From Arcicella aurantiaca (GTDB lineage Bacteria; Bacteroidota; Bacteroidia; Cytophagales; Spirosomataceae): 64,000 nucleotides of DNA. The stretch lies in NCBI RefSeq assembly GCF_003148625.1, contig NZ_QGGO01000011.1, positions 9,873 through 73,872 on the forward strand, read 5' to 3'. This document shows, piece by piece, positions 43,032-52,009 of this stretch (the first letter of the stretch is position 1; each line of letters starts with the position of its first letter). The notes beneath the pieces were generated by a model. The model did not search any database, was not told where the DNA came from, and saw only the letters and a list, made by a program, of their open reading frames with translations. Both the position numbers and the translations under genes were made by a program.

Positions 43032-45332
43032 ATGCAAAAAAAGATATTTGCCTTATTAGGCTTATTAGGTGTTTGTTTTGGACTAACAGCCCAAACAAAA
43101 TTTACAATTAGCGGAACTCTCAAAGATAAAAAATCTGGAGAAGCCCTGATTGGTGCGACTATCAGAGTGCTTGAGTTTTCCAACGTAGGAATGACAACGA
43201 ATGAATATGGATTTTATTCTTTGAGTATTCCTCAGGGGACATATACCTTCAATGTATCGTATGTTGGCTATACGTCTGTAACTGAGCAAGTGATACTTAA
43301 AGCAAACGTTTCTAAGGATTGGAGTTTGTCTGATGATAATACCTTAGAAGAAGTGGTCGTCAGAGCGGTGAAAGATGATGAAAACCTCACAAAAGCTACT
43401 ATGGGAACAGAAGTTCTCAATGTGAAAGAAATTGCCAAAATCCCTGTTCTTTTTGGAGAAAAAGATTTGGTGAAAGCCATTCAATTGATGCCAGGAGTAA
43501 AATCAAATGGAGAGGGTAGCAATGGTTTTTCAGTACGTGGAGGTGCTACTGACCAAAATTTAATTCTCTTAGATGAAGCTCCTGTTTACAATGCTTCACA
43601 TCTTTTGGGCTTTTTTAGCACTTTTAATAGCGATGCTATCAAAGATGCAACCATCATTAAAGGAAATAGCCCTGCTCAATTTGGGGGGCGACTTTCATCG
43701 GTTCTGGACGTAAAAATGAAAGAAGGAAACAACAAAGAATATCATGCAAGTGGTGGAATTGGGCTAATCAGTAGCAGATTGACATTGGAAGGACCTATTC
43801 AACAAGAGAAATCTTCTTTTATTATTTCAGGACGAAGAACTTACGTTGATATGTTCGCCAAACTTTCGCCTGATTTTAAAGATACCGAATTGTATTTTTA
43901 TGACCTCAATGCCAAAGCTAATCTTCAAATAAACAATAAAAACAAACTATTTTTCTCGGGTTATCTTGGAAAAGACGTTTTAGGCTTTGGAAAAGTATTT
44001 GGTTCTGATTGGGGAAACTCAACCGCTACCATTCGATGGAATAGTATTCTAAGCAGTAAACTTTTTTCCAATACTTCGCTGATATATAGTAACTATGATT
44101 TCAATATCAGCTTTTTAACAGATGGAGAAAAAATCAATAATAATTCAAATATTAAAGACATCAATCTGGGGCAGGATTTTTCTTATTATCCTAATCCCAA
44201 GAATACACTCCGATTTGGTTTTAGTCTAATCCATCATATTTTAACGCCCAACAGGTTTCAATCTGAAGGTATAATTAGTGAACAGAAAAGCCGTAAATCG
44301 TTAGAAAATGCTATTTACGTCAATAATTCCTATCAAATCAACGATAAAATAAATGTAGATTATGGGTTAAGACTTTCGATGTACTCGATACTCGGCGGAG
44401 ATACCTATAACGTTTATGAAAACAATGTTCTTTCTAAGTCAATTCTTTTGGCAGAAGGTGAAATAGGCGAAAGTTATTTGAATCTTGAACCTCGCATTTC
44501 TGCAAATTATCGAATCAACCAAACTTCCAGCATAAAATTGGGATATGCTCGTAATACACAAAGCCTACATTTATTGAGTAATTCTACGAGTGGAAACCCT
44601 ACTGACCGTTGGATTGGCAATAGTTATAACATTAAACCAGAAATAGCAGACCAAATAAGTTTGGGATTAAGTAAAAACTTTGTCGAGAATAAATATGAAT
44701 TGAATGTAGAAGGCTATTACAAATTGTTACAAAACCAGATTGATTATAAAGATGGTACAGATATTAATACAGCTCCTGACATAGAAAGTCAATTGCTTTT
44801 TGGCGAAGGGCGAGCTTATGGTTTGGAAGTTTTACTAAAAAAGAAAACAGGCAAACTTACGGGTTGGATAGGTTATACACTTTCAAAAACCGAGCGTCAA
44901 ATCAATGGAATAAATAATGACCAATGGTACAACGCCAAACAAGACAGAACCCATGATTTATCGGTAGTGGCTATTTATAATTTATCTCCCAAATGGAGTT
45001 TTGGAGCTACGTTTATTTATAATACAGGAAACGCCGTTACATTTCCCACAGGCAAATATGACCTCAATGGCATTCCGACCCTACAATACGGAACCAGAAA
45101 TGATAACAGAATGCCCTCTACACATCGCCTTGACCTAAGTGCTACTTATGAAAAGCAAAAGAAAGGCAGATTTCAAAGTTCATGGAGTTTTGGTTTGTAT
45201 AATGCCTATGGACAAAGTAACCCTTACAGTATAGATTTTAAAGAAAATGTCGATAATCCAGGCAAAATTGAAGCAGTGCAACTTTCTCTTTTCCGTTGGT
45301 TACCAAGTGTTACTTATAATTTCAAATTTTAA
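43032..45332 (+). CDS. TonB-dependent outer-membrane receptor with carboxypeptidase-like N-terminal domain
   Basis: 766 residues. The signal peptide is MQKKIFALLGLLGVCFGLTAQ. Residues about 23-100 form a CarboxypepD_reg-like domain (SGTLKDKKSGEALIGATIRV and GFYSLSIPQGTYTFNVSYVGY). TLEEVVVRA begins the plug, which contains MPGVKSNGEGSNGFSVRGG. The barrel follows and ends with the aromatic FRWLPSVTYNFKF, the usual Omp85-recognised terminus. There is no SusD partner; instead a DUF4249 lipoprotein follows directly. The substrate is unknown. It is transcribed from its own promoter opposite an AraC regulator. Confidence 0.92.
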   Translation: MQKKIFALLGLLGVCFGLTAQTKFTISGTLKDKKSGEALIGATIRVLEFSNVGMTTNEYGFYSLSIPQGTYTFNVSYVGYTSVTEQVILKANVSKDWSLSDDNTLEEVVVRAVKDDENLTKATMGTEVLNVKEIAKIPVLFGEKDLVKAIQLMPGVKSNGEGSNGFSVRGGATDQNLILLDEAPVYNASHLLGFFSTFNSDAIKDATIIKGNSPAQFGGRLSSVLDVKMKEGNNKEYHASGGIGLISSRLTLEGPIQQEKSSFIISGRRTYVDMFAKLSPDFKDTELYFYDLNAKANLQINNKNKLFFSGYLGKDVLGFGKVFGSDWGNSTATIRWNSILSSKLFSNTSLIYSNYDFNISFLTDGEKINNNSNIKDINLGQDFSYYPNPKNTLRFGFSLIHHILTPNRFQSEGIISEQKSRKSLENAIYVNNSYQINDKINVDYGLRLSMYSILGGDTYNVYENNVLSKSILLAEGEIGESYLNLEPRISANYRINQTSSIKLGYARNTQSLHLLSNSTSGNPTDRWIGNSYNIKPEIADQISLGLSKNFVENKYELNVEGYYKLLQNQIDYKDGTDINTAPDIESQLLFGEGRAYGLEVLLKKKTGKLTGWIGYTLSKTERQINGINNDQWYNAKQDRTHDLSVVAIYNLSPKWSFGATFIYNTGNAVTFPTGKYDLNGIPTLQYGTRNDNRMPSTHRLDLSATYEKQKKGRFQSSWSFGLYNAYGQSNPYSIDFKENVDNPGKIEAVQLSLFRWLPSVTYNFKF

Positions 45333-45342
45333 TCATAAAAAA

Positions 45343-46131
45343 ATGAAAACCATATTATATAGTTTAATTGCTCTTCTTTTCTTTACAAGTTGTGAGAAAA
45401 TTATTGAAATAGATTTGAAGGAAAATCAGTCGAAAATCGTAATTGTAGGAAATATCACCAATGAAGTGGGTCCCTATTTTGTGAAAATTACCAAGTCATC
45501 ACTCTTAAATTATCAAGGAGAAAATGCTACCATTGATAATGCCGTAGTAACCATAAGAGACAATCAAGGCAATACCGAAATGTTATCAGCCATTGGTAAT
45601 GGAAACTATCAAACAACCAAAATACGAGGTAAGGTTGGGCTTACCTATACCCTTGTAGCAAAAATTGGAGGCGAAACTTATACTGCTCAAAGCACCATGC
45701 CAGCGTTGGTAAAGTTCGACTCAATCAAAGTGCTTTCAAGTACATTTGGGGGAGAAATTTCATACGATTTTGTGCCAGTATTTACCGACCCAATCGCAAA
45801 AGGAAATCAATACAGATTTGTATTATCCTTGAATGATAAACTGGTAAAATCACATTTTGTACTGGATGACCTTGTTAAAAATGGCTCAGTCAATACACAA
45901 CCTTTACAAAATATGGCTGACTTGAAAATAAAAACAGGTGATGTCGTTAAATTACAAATGCAAAGTGTTGATGATAATGTAGGACTGTATTATAAAACCT
46001 TAGTTCAAATTACTGATTCTGGTCCAGGTGGAGGTACAACCCCAAGCAATCCTCCCAATAATATATCAAATGGAGCATTAGGTATATTTTCAGCACATAC
46101 TATTCAAGAAAGAAGTACAACTATTAAATAA
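45343..46131 (+). CDS. DUF4249 family lipoprotein
   Basis: 262 residues from the ATG at 45343. A longer frame back to 45247 would overlap the receptor gene and lacks a signal. MKTILYSLIALLFFTSCEK is a lipoprotein signal with lipobox FTSC. The mature part begins IIEIDLKENQSKIVIVGNI, the start typical of DUF4249 proteins, with an Ig-like region (about 40-120). These lipoproteins are regularly encoded next to a TonB-dependent receptor and probably cap it at the cell surface. The gene begins ten bases after the receptor stop. A hairpin at 46152-46196 closes the pair. Confidence 0.85.
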   Translation: MKTILYSLIALLFFTSCEKIIEIDLKENQSKIVIVGNITNEVGPYFVKITKSSLLNYQGENATIDNAVVTIRDNQGNTEMLSAIGNGNYQTTKIRGKVGLTYTLVAKIGGETYTAQSTMPALVKFDSIKVLSSTFGGEISYDFVPVFTDPIAKGNQYRFVLSLNDKLVKSHFVLDDLVKNGSVNTQPLQNMADLKIKTGDVVKLQMQSVDDNVGLYYKTLVQITDSGPGGGTTPSNPPNNISNGALGIFSAHTIQERSTTIK

Positions 46132-46151
46132 TTAATCAAACATAAAATGTT

Positions 46152-46196
46152 GAAGAGACTTTCTTAAAATATAAGAAAGCCTCTTCTTTGTATTTT
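46152..46196 (+). terminator. Terminator of the TonB-receptor operon
   Basis: GAAGAGACTTTCTTA (46152-46166) pairs with TAAGAAAGCCTCTTC (46172-46186) with one mismatch, followed by a T-rich stretch. It is 20 bases after the DUF4249 stop. Confidence 0.7.
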
Positions 46197-46263
46197 ATGT
46201 TCAATTACTTCCATAATTCTACTGAAACACGTGTGAAACTTACTGAAACATCCCTTAAACTCA

Positions 46264-46303
46264 AAAAACCTTCAATACTCACCGTATTGAAGGTTTTAAG
46301 TTA
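46264..46303 (-). terminator. Terminator of the tRNA cluster
   Basis: AAAACCTTCAATAC (46265-46278) and GTATTGAAGGTTTT (46284-46297) are perfectly complementary. On the minus strand the stem ends in TTTTTT. It lies just downstream of tRNA-Arg, so it closes the Ser-Pro-Arg transcript. Confidence 0.85.
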
Positions 46304-46321
46304 TAACTCGCTGTTATAATG

Positions 46322-46395
46322 TGATCCCGACAGGATTCGAACCTGTGACCCACAGATTAGAAATCTGTTGCTCTATCCAGCTGAGCTACGGAACC
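46322..46395 (-). tRNA. tRNA-Arg (anticodon TCT)
   Basis: 74 nt. Acceptor GGTTCCG pairs with CGGGATC (one G-U, one U-G). The anticodon stem ACAGA/TCTGT encloses TTTCTAA, anticodon TCT. The T-loop GGTTCGAATCC is intact. No CCA is encoded. Third of three tRNAs in the minus-strand cluster. Confidence 0.95.
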
Positions 46396-46406
46396 GTTAC
46401 AAAATA

Positions 46407-46438
46407 AAATAGTTATCAAAAGCTTGATAACTATTTTG
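46407..46438. terminator. Hairpin between tRNA-Pro and tRNA-Arg
   Basis: AAATAGTTATCA and TGATAACTATTTT form a 12-bp stem around AAAGCT. On the minus strand the stem ends in TTTTATTTTG, so it could terminate part of the tRNA-Pro transcript or serve as a processing signal. Confidence 0.5.
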
Positions 46439-46512
46439 TCGGGGTGGCAGGATTCGAACCTACGACCTCTTGGTCCCAAACCAAGCGCGATACCGGGCTA
46501 CGCTACACCCCG
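46439..46512 (-). tRNA. tRNA-Pro (anticodon TGG)
   Basis: 74 nt. Acceptor CGGGGTG pairs perfectly with CACCCCG. The anticodon stem CTTGG/CCAAG encloses TTTGGGA, anticodon TGG. The T-arm GGTTCGAATCC is intact. No CCA is encoded. Confidence 0.95.
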
Positions 46513-46566
46513 AAAAATTTACCTTTGACATAACTCAATATATGAAGCTTACTTCTATGAACTATG

Positions 46567-46653
46567 CGGAGAGTGAGGGATTCGAACCCTCGGTACCGTT
46601 ACCAGTACGACAGTTTAGCAAACTGTTCCTTTCGGCCTCTCAGGCAACTCTCC
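46567..46653 (-). tRNA. tRNA-Ser (anticodon GCT)
   Basis: 87 nt with a long variable arm. Acceptor GGAGAGT pairs with ACTCTCC. The anticodon stem ACAGT/ACTGT encloses TTGCTAA, anticodon GCT. The T-arm GGTTCGAATCC is intact and the discriminator is G. First gene of the cluster, 44 bases after its predicted start site. Confidence 0.95.
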
Positions 46654-46703
46654 TTAACACATTTTAGTTTCTCTTGCGATACTGTCGTTGTGTTTAGGTG
46701 ATG

Positions 46704-46735
46704 CAAAGGTACGGCGTTTTTCTTTTAAGATGCAA
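46704..46735 (-). promoter_or_regulatory. Promoter of the tRNA cluster
   Basis: On the minus strand TTG (46735-46733), 21 bases, then TACCTTTG (46711-46704), a TAnnTTTG element. Transcription would start near 46697. The remaining 46736-46946 is AT-rich and shows no gene. Confidence 0.65.
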
Positions 46736-46946
46736 GTCTAAAGAGAAAAAAAAATGACTTTTTTTAAAACTTTTTTGTACTGCTTCTTGTACGGCTTTGA
46801 AAAACAGGAAGTTATTGTAAAGTTAAATTTTGATATTTTTTTGCAAAAAAATGTATTAATTTTAAAAATAGGGTAATTTTGAATAGGGGGAAGGTGATTT
46901 TCGACTGTCTGGAAATAAATATTGTTTCAATTTTTTAAAAAAATCG

Positions 46947-47711
46947 ATGATGAAATCCATTTTAATTTGTTTCGTTATTCCAATTTTTCTCTTTTTGTCT
47001 TCTTGCACATCCACAAATGTGATGCGTTTGAAACCAGTTGAGCAAGAATTTATGGTTGATGGTGGTAAAGAGATTGTTAAAAATGAACATGAGGGTGTGA
47101 AAGTTGTGGCTTCTTACGACGGACGTTATCAAAAATACATGATTTTTGATGTTGAAGTTTTTAACAATACAGATTTGCCTTTGTCTGTTTCACCTAAAAA
47201 TTTTTTATTTACGCCACTTGATGCCAATAAAAATGTACTTCATTCTTTAGATGGAAAGTACGCATATTCGTATGTAGGAGTTGAACCGCAAGAACAGATG
47301 AATTTGATTAAACAAGAAATGGATTTTCAGGAATCTAAAATTAAAAGAGCGAGAGTTGTCAATACCATTTTGTTTGTTGGGGGAATTGCGGCTTTAATTG
47401 CCTCATCTGGAAAATATTCTGAAAGTGCTTGGAAAACGGCAAATGTTGCCGAAACTGTTGTACAAGTTGCTCAAGTTAAACGGATAGTTGACCATGAAAA
47501 TTTTTATTCAAAAATGAATCAACTTGAGCATGATGGAAGGGTTTGGTCGCAAGAAAATTTTAGAGCAACAACTATTGCTCCTGGAATGTCTATTCGTGGT
47601 GGAGTATTTTTAGAAGCAAACGCACGAGCCAAATTTGTGCAATTAAGCTACCAAGGGGGCAAAGCACCACTGAATTTTCTTTTTGAACAATGGTTTGAAC
47701 AAAGACGCTAA
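46947..47711 (+). CDS. Hypothetical lipoprotein
   Basis: 254 residues. MMKSILICFVIPIFLFLSSCTS is a lipoprotein signal (lipobox LSSC). After it a beta-rich region (VKVVASYDGRYQKYMIFDVEV, FNNTDLPLSVSPKNFLF) looks like an Ig-like or FixG-like fold where a secreted protein interacts with another. A hydrophobic stretch near 140-156 (TILFVGGIAALIASSGKYS) may be a membrane or buried helix. I do not recognise the family. It stands alone between the tRNA cluster and the aminotransferase gene. Confidence 0.7.
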   Translation: MMKSILICFVIPIFLFLSSCTSTNVMRLKPVEQEFMVDGGKEIVKNEHEGVKVVASYDGRYQKYMIFDVEVFNNTDLPLSVSPKNFLFTPLDANKNVLHSLDGKYAYSYVGVEPQEQMNLIKQEMDFQESKIKRARVVNTILFVGGIAALIASSGKYSESAWKTANVAETVVQVAQVKRIVDHENFYSKMNQLEHDGRVWSQENFRATTIAPGMSIRGGVFLEANARAKFVQLSYQGGKAPLNFLFEQWFEQRR

Positions 47712-47867
47712 ATTGATTCATAATTTAAGCTTAAAGGTTAAAGACTTCTTGTTCTTTAGCCTTTTTTTATTTTTTACCTAAATTTCATTTAATTTTTTAT
47801 CAACTTTGCAGTCCTTTTAAAATTCAGTTTCTCAATTGCATTCTGAGAAACTACAACTTGTTACCAA

Positions 47868-49079
47868 ATGGAAATATTAAAAAGCTCCCGTCTGGATTCA
47901 TTACGTTATGATATACGTGGTCCAGTTTACGAAAAAGCCCTGCAATTGCAACGAGAAGGCTACAAAATCACTTCTTTGAATATTGGTAACCCCGCCACAT
48001 TTGGTTTTGAAACACCAGATGAGATTATTCATGATATTATTATGAATATTCGTAATGCCCAAGGTTATGCAGATTCTCGTGGATTGTTCGCCGCCCGTAA
48101 AGCCGTTATGCAATATTATCAGAGTCGTGGAGTGAAAAATACGGAAATAGATGATGTTTTTATTGGTAATGGTGTAAGTGAGTTGATTGGCTTAACGATG
48201 ACAGCTCTTTTGAATCCGCATGATGAAATATTGATTCCTTCGCCAGATTATCCTCTTTGGACAACTTCTGTTGGGCTTGCTGGGGGTACTCCTGTACACT
48301 ATATGTGTGATGAGGCATCGGATTGGAATCCAGATTTGAAAGATATTGAGTCAAAAATTACAAAGAAAACTCGTGGAATCGTTCTTATAAACCCTAACAA
48401 TCCGACTGGGGCAGTTTATGAGAAAGAAATTGTAGAAGGAATTGTTCGTTTGGCTGAAAAACATAAACTGATTGTCTTTGCAGATGAAATTTATGATAAG
48501 ATTCTTTTTGATGGAGCCGTTCATCACACAACGGCAGGAATGTCTGAAGAGACGCTGATTGTGACAATGGGCGGAATGTCTAAAAACTATCGTGCTGCTG
48601 GTTTTAGAGGAGGTTGGATGATTTTGACAGGGGCAAAACATAAAGCAAAATCATACATTGAGGGTCTTACTTTCATGGCTTCCATGCGTTTGTGTTCTAA
48701 CGTAATAACGCAATACGGAATACAGACGGCTTTAGGTGGTTATCAGTCTATTAATGACTTAGTTATACCAACGGGAAGGCTTTATAAACAAATGGAATTG
48801 GCACATGAAAAGTTGATTTCAATTCCCGGAATTTCATGTGTTCGTCCGAAAGGTGCCATGTATTTGTTTCCGAAAATTGATTTAAAACAATTTGACTTTA
48901 AAAATGATGGCGATTTTGTTTTGAGCCTTTTGGAAGACCAAAGAATTTTAGTAGTAGGAGGGCGAGGCTTTAATTTTAAAGAACCCGACCACTTTAGAAT
49001 TGTATTTTTGCCACATTTAGAACAATTAGATATTGCGATGAATAAAATTGCCTTGCATTTTGAAAATCATCGTAAGTAG
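47868..49079 (+). CDS. PLP-dependent aminotransferase, class I/II (AlaA-like)
   Basis: 403 residues, fold-type I. The PLP lysine lies in MGGMSKNYRAAGFRGGW (SKNY). NPNNPTGAVYEKE binds cofactor and substrate, and FADEIYDKILFDG carries the Asp/Tyr contacts. The N-terminus SSRLDSLRYDIRGPVYEKAL matches alanine transaminase-type AlaA proteins. It probably makes alanine from pyruvate and glutamate. A TCAACTTTGCAGTCC promoter-like stretch lies near 47800. A palindrome (49107-49140) follows the gene. No operon partner. Confidence 0.9.
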   Translation: MEILKSSRLDSLRYDIRGPVYEKALQLQREGYKITSLNIGNPATFGFETPDEIIHDIIMNIRNAQGYADSRGLFAARKAVMQYYQSRGVKNTEIDDVFIGNGVSELIGLTMTALLNPHDEILIPSPDYPLWTTSVGLAGGTPVHYMCDEASDWNPDLKDIESKITKKTRGIVLINPNNPTGAVYEKEIVEGIVRLAEKHKLIVFADEIYDKILFDGAVHHTTAGMSEETLIVTMGGMSKNYRAAGFRGGWMILTGAKHKAKSYIEGLTFMASMRLCSNVITQYGIQTALGGYQSINDLVIPTGRLYKQMELAHEKLISIPGISCVRPKGAMYLFPKIDLKQFDFKNDGDFVLSLLEDQRILVVGGRGFNFKEPDHFRIVFLPHLEQLDIAMNKIALHFENHRK

Positions 49080-49106
49080 GTTGGAACGCTGATGACGGAT
49101 ACTACG

Positions 49107-49140
49107 TAACGCTGATTAAAAGGATTTTTAATCAGCGTTA
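49107..49140. repeat. Palindrome after the aminotransferase gene
   Basis: TAACGCTGATTAAAA (49107-49121) and TTTTAATCAGCGTTA (49126-49140) are exact complements, and AACGCTGATGACGGAT just before shares the first eight bases. It could terminate the aminotransferase transcript, though no T-tract follows. It shares the words ATCAGCG and ACGGAT with the element at 59168-59250. Confidence 0.6.
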
Positions 49141-49183
49141 TTTGACTGCTATTCGATTTTTAATTGCTTAAAACAAGACTGTA

Positions 49184-49924
49184 ATGACTATTGACGCAGA
49201 TTTTCTCAATTCAAGACGTACTAAACTTTTTATTATTCTCTTCGGAATATTTCTTTCAAATGCCATCGTTGCTGAAATTATTGGTGTGAAAATTTTTTCA
49301 GTAGAAGGAACATTAGGAATTCCCCCGCTTCACTTACAAACTTTTTTGGGAGTTTGGGATATAAACCAAACCGCAGGAGCGTTAAACTGGCCTTTTGTTT
49401 TTATTACTTCGGATATTATTAATGAATATTTTGGTAAAAAAGGCGTAAGAAAAGTATCTTATTGGACAGCTGGATTTATTGCCTATTGTTTTATCATTAT
49501 TTACGGAGCAACTTTATTGACGCCTGCTGATTTCTGGATTGAGGTAAATAAAGGCGACGATAATTTTAATATCAATTATGCTTTTGGGAAGATTTTTAGA
49601 CAAGGTTTAGGAATCATCATTGGTTCTTTGACAGCATTTTTACTGAGTCAATTATTGGATGCTTACGTTTTTCATTTGATTCGTGAAAAAACCAATGGAA
49701 CAAAAATTTGGTTAAGAGCAACAGGCTCAACACTTGTATCTCAGCTAATAGATAGTTTTGTAGTGATTGGAATTGCTTTTGTGCTGTTTGGAAATTGGAC
49801 GTTTGAACAGTGGATATCAACGTCATTGAACAGTTATTTGTACAAGTTTTTTACGGCAATATTACTGACTCCCGTTATTTATTTGGCTCATAATCTGATA
49901 GATAAGTATTTAGCTAAAGAATAA
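49184..49924 (+). CDS. Queuosine precursor transporter (YhhQ/DUF165 family)
   Basis: 246 residues, about six membrane segments. The family pattern is seen at VFITSDIINEYFGKKGVRK and in the later YVFHLIREKTNGTKIWLRATGSTLVSQLIDSF. Homologues import queuine or preQ1-type bases for tRNA modification. A glycine-rich loop of about 40 residues precedes the SDIINEYF motif. It is a single gene with a terminator 20 bases downstream (49946-49973), and is unrelated to its neighbours in function. Confidence 0.9.
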   Translation: MTIDADFLNSRRTKLFIILFGIFLSNAIVAEIIGVKIFSVEGTLGIPPLHLQTFLGVWDINQTAGALNWPFVFITSDIINEYFGKKGVRKVSYWTAGFIAYCFIIIYGATLLTPADFWIEVNKGDDNFNINYAFGKIFRQGLGIIIGSLTAFLLSQLLDAYVFHLIREKTNGTKIWLRATGSTLVSQLIDSFVVIGIAFVLFGNWTFEQWISTSLNSYLYKFFTAILLTPVIYLAHNLIDKYLAKE

Positions 49925-49945
49925 AATCTTTGATATTAAAATTTT

Positions 49946-49973
49946 AAAAAGCTCCTTTCGAGGGGCTTTTTTT
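49946..49973 (+). terminator. Terminator of the queuosine transporter gene
   Basis: AAAAAGCTCC, loop TTTCGA, GGGGCTTTTTTT (49946-49973): a 10-bp stem with one T-G pair and a T7 tail. Confidence 0.85.
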
Positions 49974-50080
49974 ATGCTCTTTTCTCAAAAAAGACCTCCC
50001 CAATATTGGGGATATGAAGGGAAAAATAAAGCTGTGAAATTTGTGAGAGTAATTAATGTGAATCTTTAATTTTTAATCTC

Positions 50081-51364
50081 ATGAAAAATCTTACCAAAAC
50101 CTTCATCGCAATTTATGTAGTAATAATGTGCTTTGCGGTAGCTTGTAAAAAAGATGAACCTACGCCAACTACCACAACACCAGCCGTTAAAAGTGCTGCC
50201 AAAGACATTACTAAATTCAGCTTTTCTGCTCTCAGTCCTGTGGTAGAAGCCACGATTGATGCGACCACAAAGGCAATAACCGCTACTGTACCCGCAGGAA
50301 CAGACGTAACCAAATTAGTACCGACCATTACGATTTCTGACAAAGCCACCATTTCGCCTGCAACGGGTGTGGCTCAGGATTTTTCTAAAGAGGTGAGTTA
50401 TACTGTTACGGCGGAGGATGGGGGTATGGTGGTTTGGAAGGTGAATGTGACGAAACTAGTGGTAGCCCAGAGTTGTCAATTGATAGGCATTACGGTGGAC
50501 GATAATAATGGAACACTCAATGAAACCTTTGAATATGATAATGAGAAAAGGTTAATTAAACGAACATCAAAAAACACAACACAATCTCTTGATACTAAAA
50601 TAGCATATACTTATGATAATGACGGTTTTCTCATACAAATAGCTTGGGAAAAAATGAACTCAAAAAGTGCTTCTGATAATTTCAAAAGGGTAAGTTCTTA
50701 TACTTATAAAAATGGACGTTTAATCTTACAAGAAATTAAACAAACCGCAAATAGTGGTACAGTTTCAACTGGAAGTAGTACATACGAATACGAGTCTGAA
50801 ACCAGCGACAAACTTAAAAAAGTAGTTTATAAAGATGTTGTTACAGGAAATGCGACGCCAGATACTTTCATATTTACTAATGGAATATTGTCTTCTTGGA
50901 CTGACCCATACAACAAAACAAATACTATAAATGCAATGGGTTTGGTTACAAAATCAGCTCCCCAAAATGGACAATTTGTACAAGAATGGAATTATGACGC
51001 TAATGGGCAACCCATTAAATATGGTTATGTACCAGTCAATATCGAAGTAACATACACAAACATAAAAGCTAAATATGATGATTTTGAATTATTGACTCGT
51101 GGACAATACTATCCATCTATATTTTGGCTTGCTCAAGATGCGGAAACGGTCTTTAATCCAAAAGGATTTAAAGGTTTCCCAAATTTTAAAATATTCTTTT
51201 CGCTGACGGATAAAGGAACATACCTAAGAAAAACTTATAAATCTGGGACAGACGTTAGGACTTACGACTACAAAACTGATGTAAATGGTAATGTTACTTC
51301 ATATACAATCACTTACGCAAACGGTTTTAAAGATACTGGAACATTTACTTACAAATGCAATTAG
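50081..51364 (+). CDS. Secreted lipoprotein with DUF5018-like and YD-type repeat regions
   Basis: 427 residues. MKNLTKTFIAIYVVIMCFAVACKKD is a lipoprotein signal (lipobox AVAC). Residues about 40-125 (DITKFSFSALSPVVEATID and PTITISDKATISPATGVAQDF) match the Bacteroidota Ig-like DUF5018 pattern. The rest is a series of tyrosine/aspartate-rich short strands (FEYDNEKRLIKR, YTYDNDGFLIQI, WNYDANGQPIKYG) like YD/RHS-type repeats. The protein is likely on the cell surface and may bind polysaccharide or protein. It opens an island of four plus-strand genes. Function is unknown. Confidence 0.75.
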   Translation: MKNLTKTFIAIYVVIMCFAVACKKDEPTPTTTTPAVKSAAKDITKFSFSALSPVVEATIDATTKAITATVPAGTDVTKLVPTITISDKATISPATGVAQDFSKEVSYTVTAEDGGMVVWKVNVTKLVVAQSCQLIGITVDDNNGTLNETFEYDNEKRLIKRTSKNTTQSLDTKIAYTYDNDGFLIQIAWEKMNSKSASDNFKRVSSYTYKNGRLILQEIKQTANSGTVSTGSSTYEYESETSDKLKKVVYKDVVTGNATPDTFIFTNGILSSWTDPYNKTNTINAMGLVTKSAPQNGQFVQEWNYDANGQPIKYGYVPVNIEVTYTNIKAKYDDFELLTRGQYYPSIFWLAQDAETVFNPKGFKGFPNFKIFFSLTDKGTYLRKTYKSGTDVRTYDYKTDVNGNVTSYTITYANGFKDTGTFTYKCN

Positions 51365-51399
51365 AATCAAATTTTTTAAACAATTTAAACAACAAGAAA

Positions 51400-51951
51400 A
51401 TGACACTTCAAGAGACTTTTAATGAAGCTTCACGACTATATAATTCAACTCCATTGCAAGGACAAGAATACATTGCCATGAGTGCGAAGATTCGAGTAGC
51501 CATTCGTGATAGAAATGGATTTGACAAGTATATTTTATTTTATGTAGATTCATGTGAATGTGTTTACTCTGAAATAAAACACCCTTCATTTTCAAATGGG
51601 CATTTATTTTTCCCTGCATATACTGAAAAGACATTCAAGATTGGTTCGGGATTTAATATTGTTCAAACAATTGACCCTTCAATGCCGTCTCCACCTTTTG
51701 ACCTTGAAAACCCAATATTAGGTGCTGATATTCCACTAATTACTGGAAAAATCACTACCAGTACCAATCCTATTGCTATCAGTGGTAATTTATTTCAGAT
51801 GATTTTCAATTTTCCGCTTATGTCTGATTTGAATACTCATTTCAATGCAACTGGAAAAGAAAATGAAACGGTACTTTTTGGTGCAAGAAATGACGCTTTT
51901 CTATTTTTAAAGCCCATTTCGGTATTTAAAGGAGATAATCAAGTTAATTGA
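51400..51951 (+). CDS. Hypothetical protein in secreted-protein island
   Basis: 183 residues from the ATG at 51400; the longer frame to 51355 overlaps the previous gene. AATTTAAAC lies nine bases upstream, as before the next two genes. No signal peptide or membrane span is visible. The composition is beta-rich, with short hydrophobic strands (KIRVAIRDRNGFDKYILFYV) and a Pro-rich stretch (MPSPPFDLENPILG). I do not recognise the family. The genes on both sides encode secreted lipoproteins, but this one would stay in the cytoplasm unless exported by another route. Confidence 0.65.
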   Translation: MTLQETFNEASRLYNSTPLQGQEYIAMSAKIRVAIRDRNGFDKYILFYVDSCECVYSEIKHPSFSNGHLFFPAYTEKTFKIGSGFNIVQTIDPSMPSPPFDLENPILGADIPLITGKITTSTNPIAISGNLFQMIFNFPLMSDLNTHFNATGKENETVLFGARNDAFLFLKPISVFKGDNQVN

Positions 51952-52009
51952 ATTTGATTAATACTTTTTAATAAAACCTAATTTTCAAACAATTTAAACC
52001 AATAAAACT

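Noticed and set aside
45247-45342. N-terminal extension of the DUF4249 gene
   Set aside because: Would overlap the receptor gene and place the lipoprotein signal internally; the ATG at 45343 starts a correct signal peptide.
46322-46735. tRNA cluster as an integration site of a genomic island
   Set aside because: No integrase gene and no direct repeat of a tRNA 3' end was seen nearby, and flanking genes look like ordinary chromosome.
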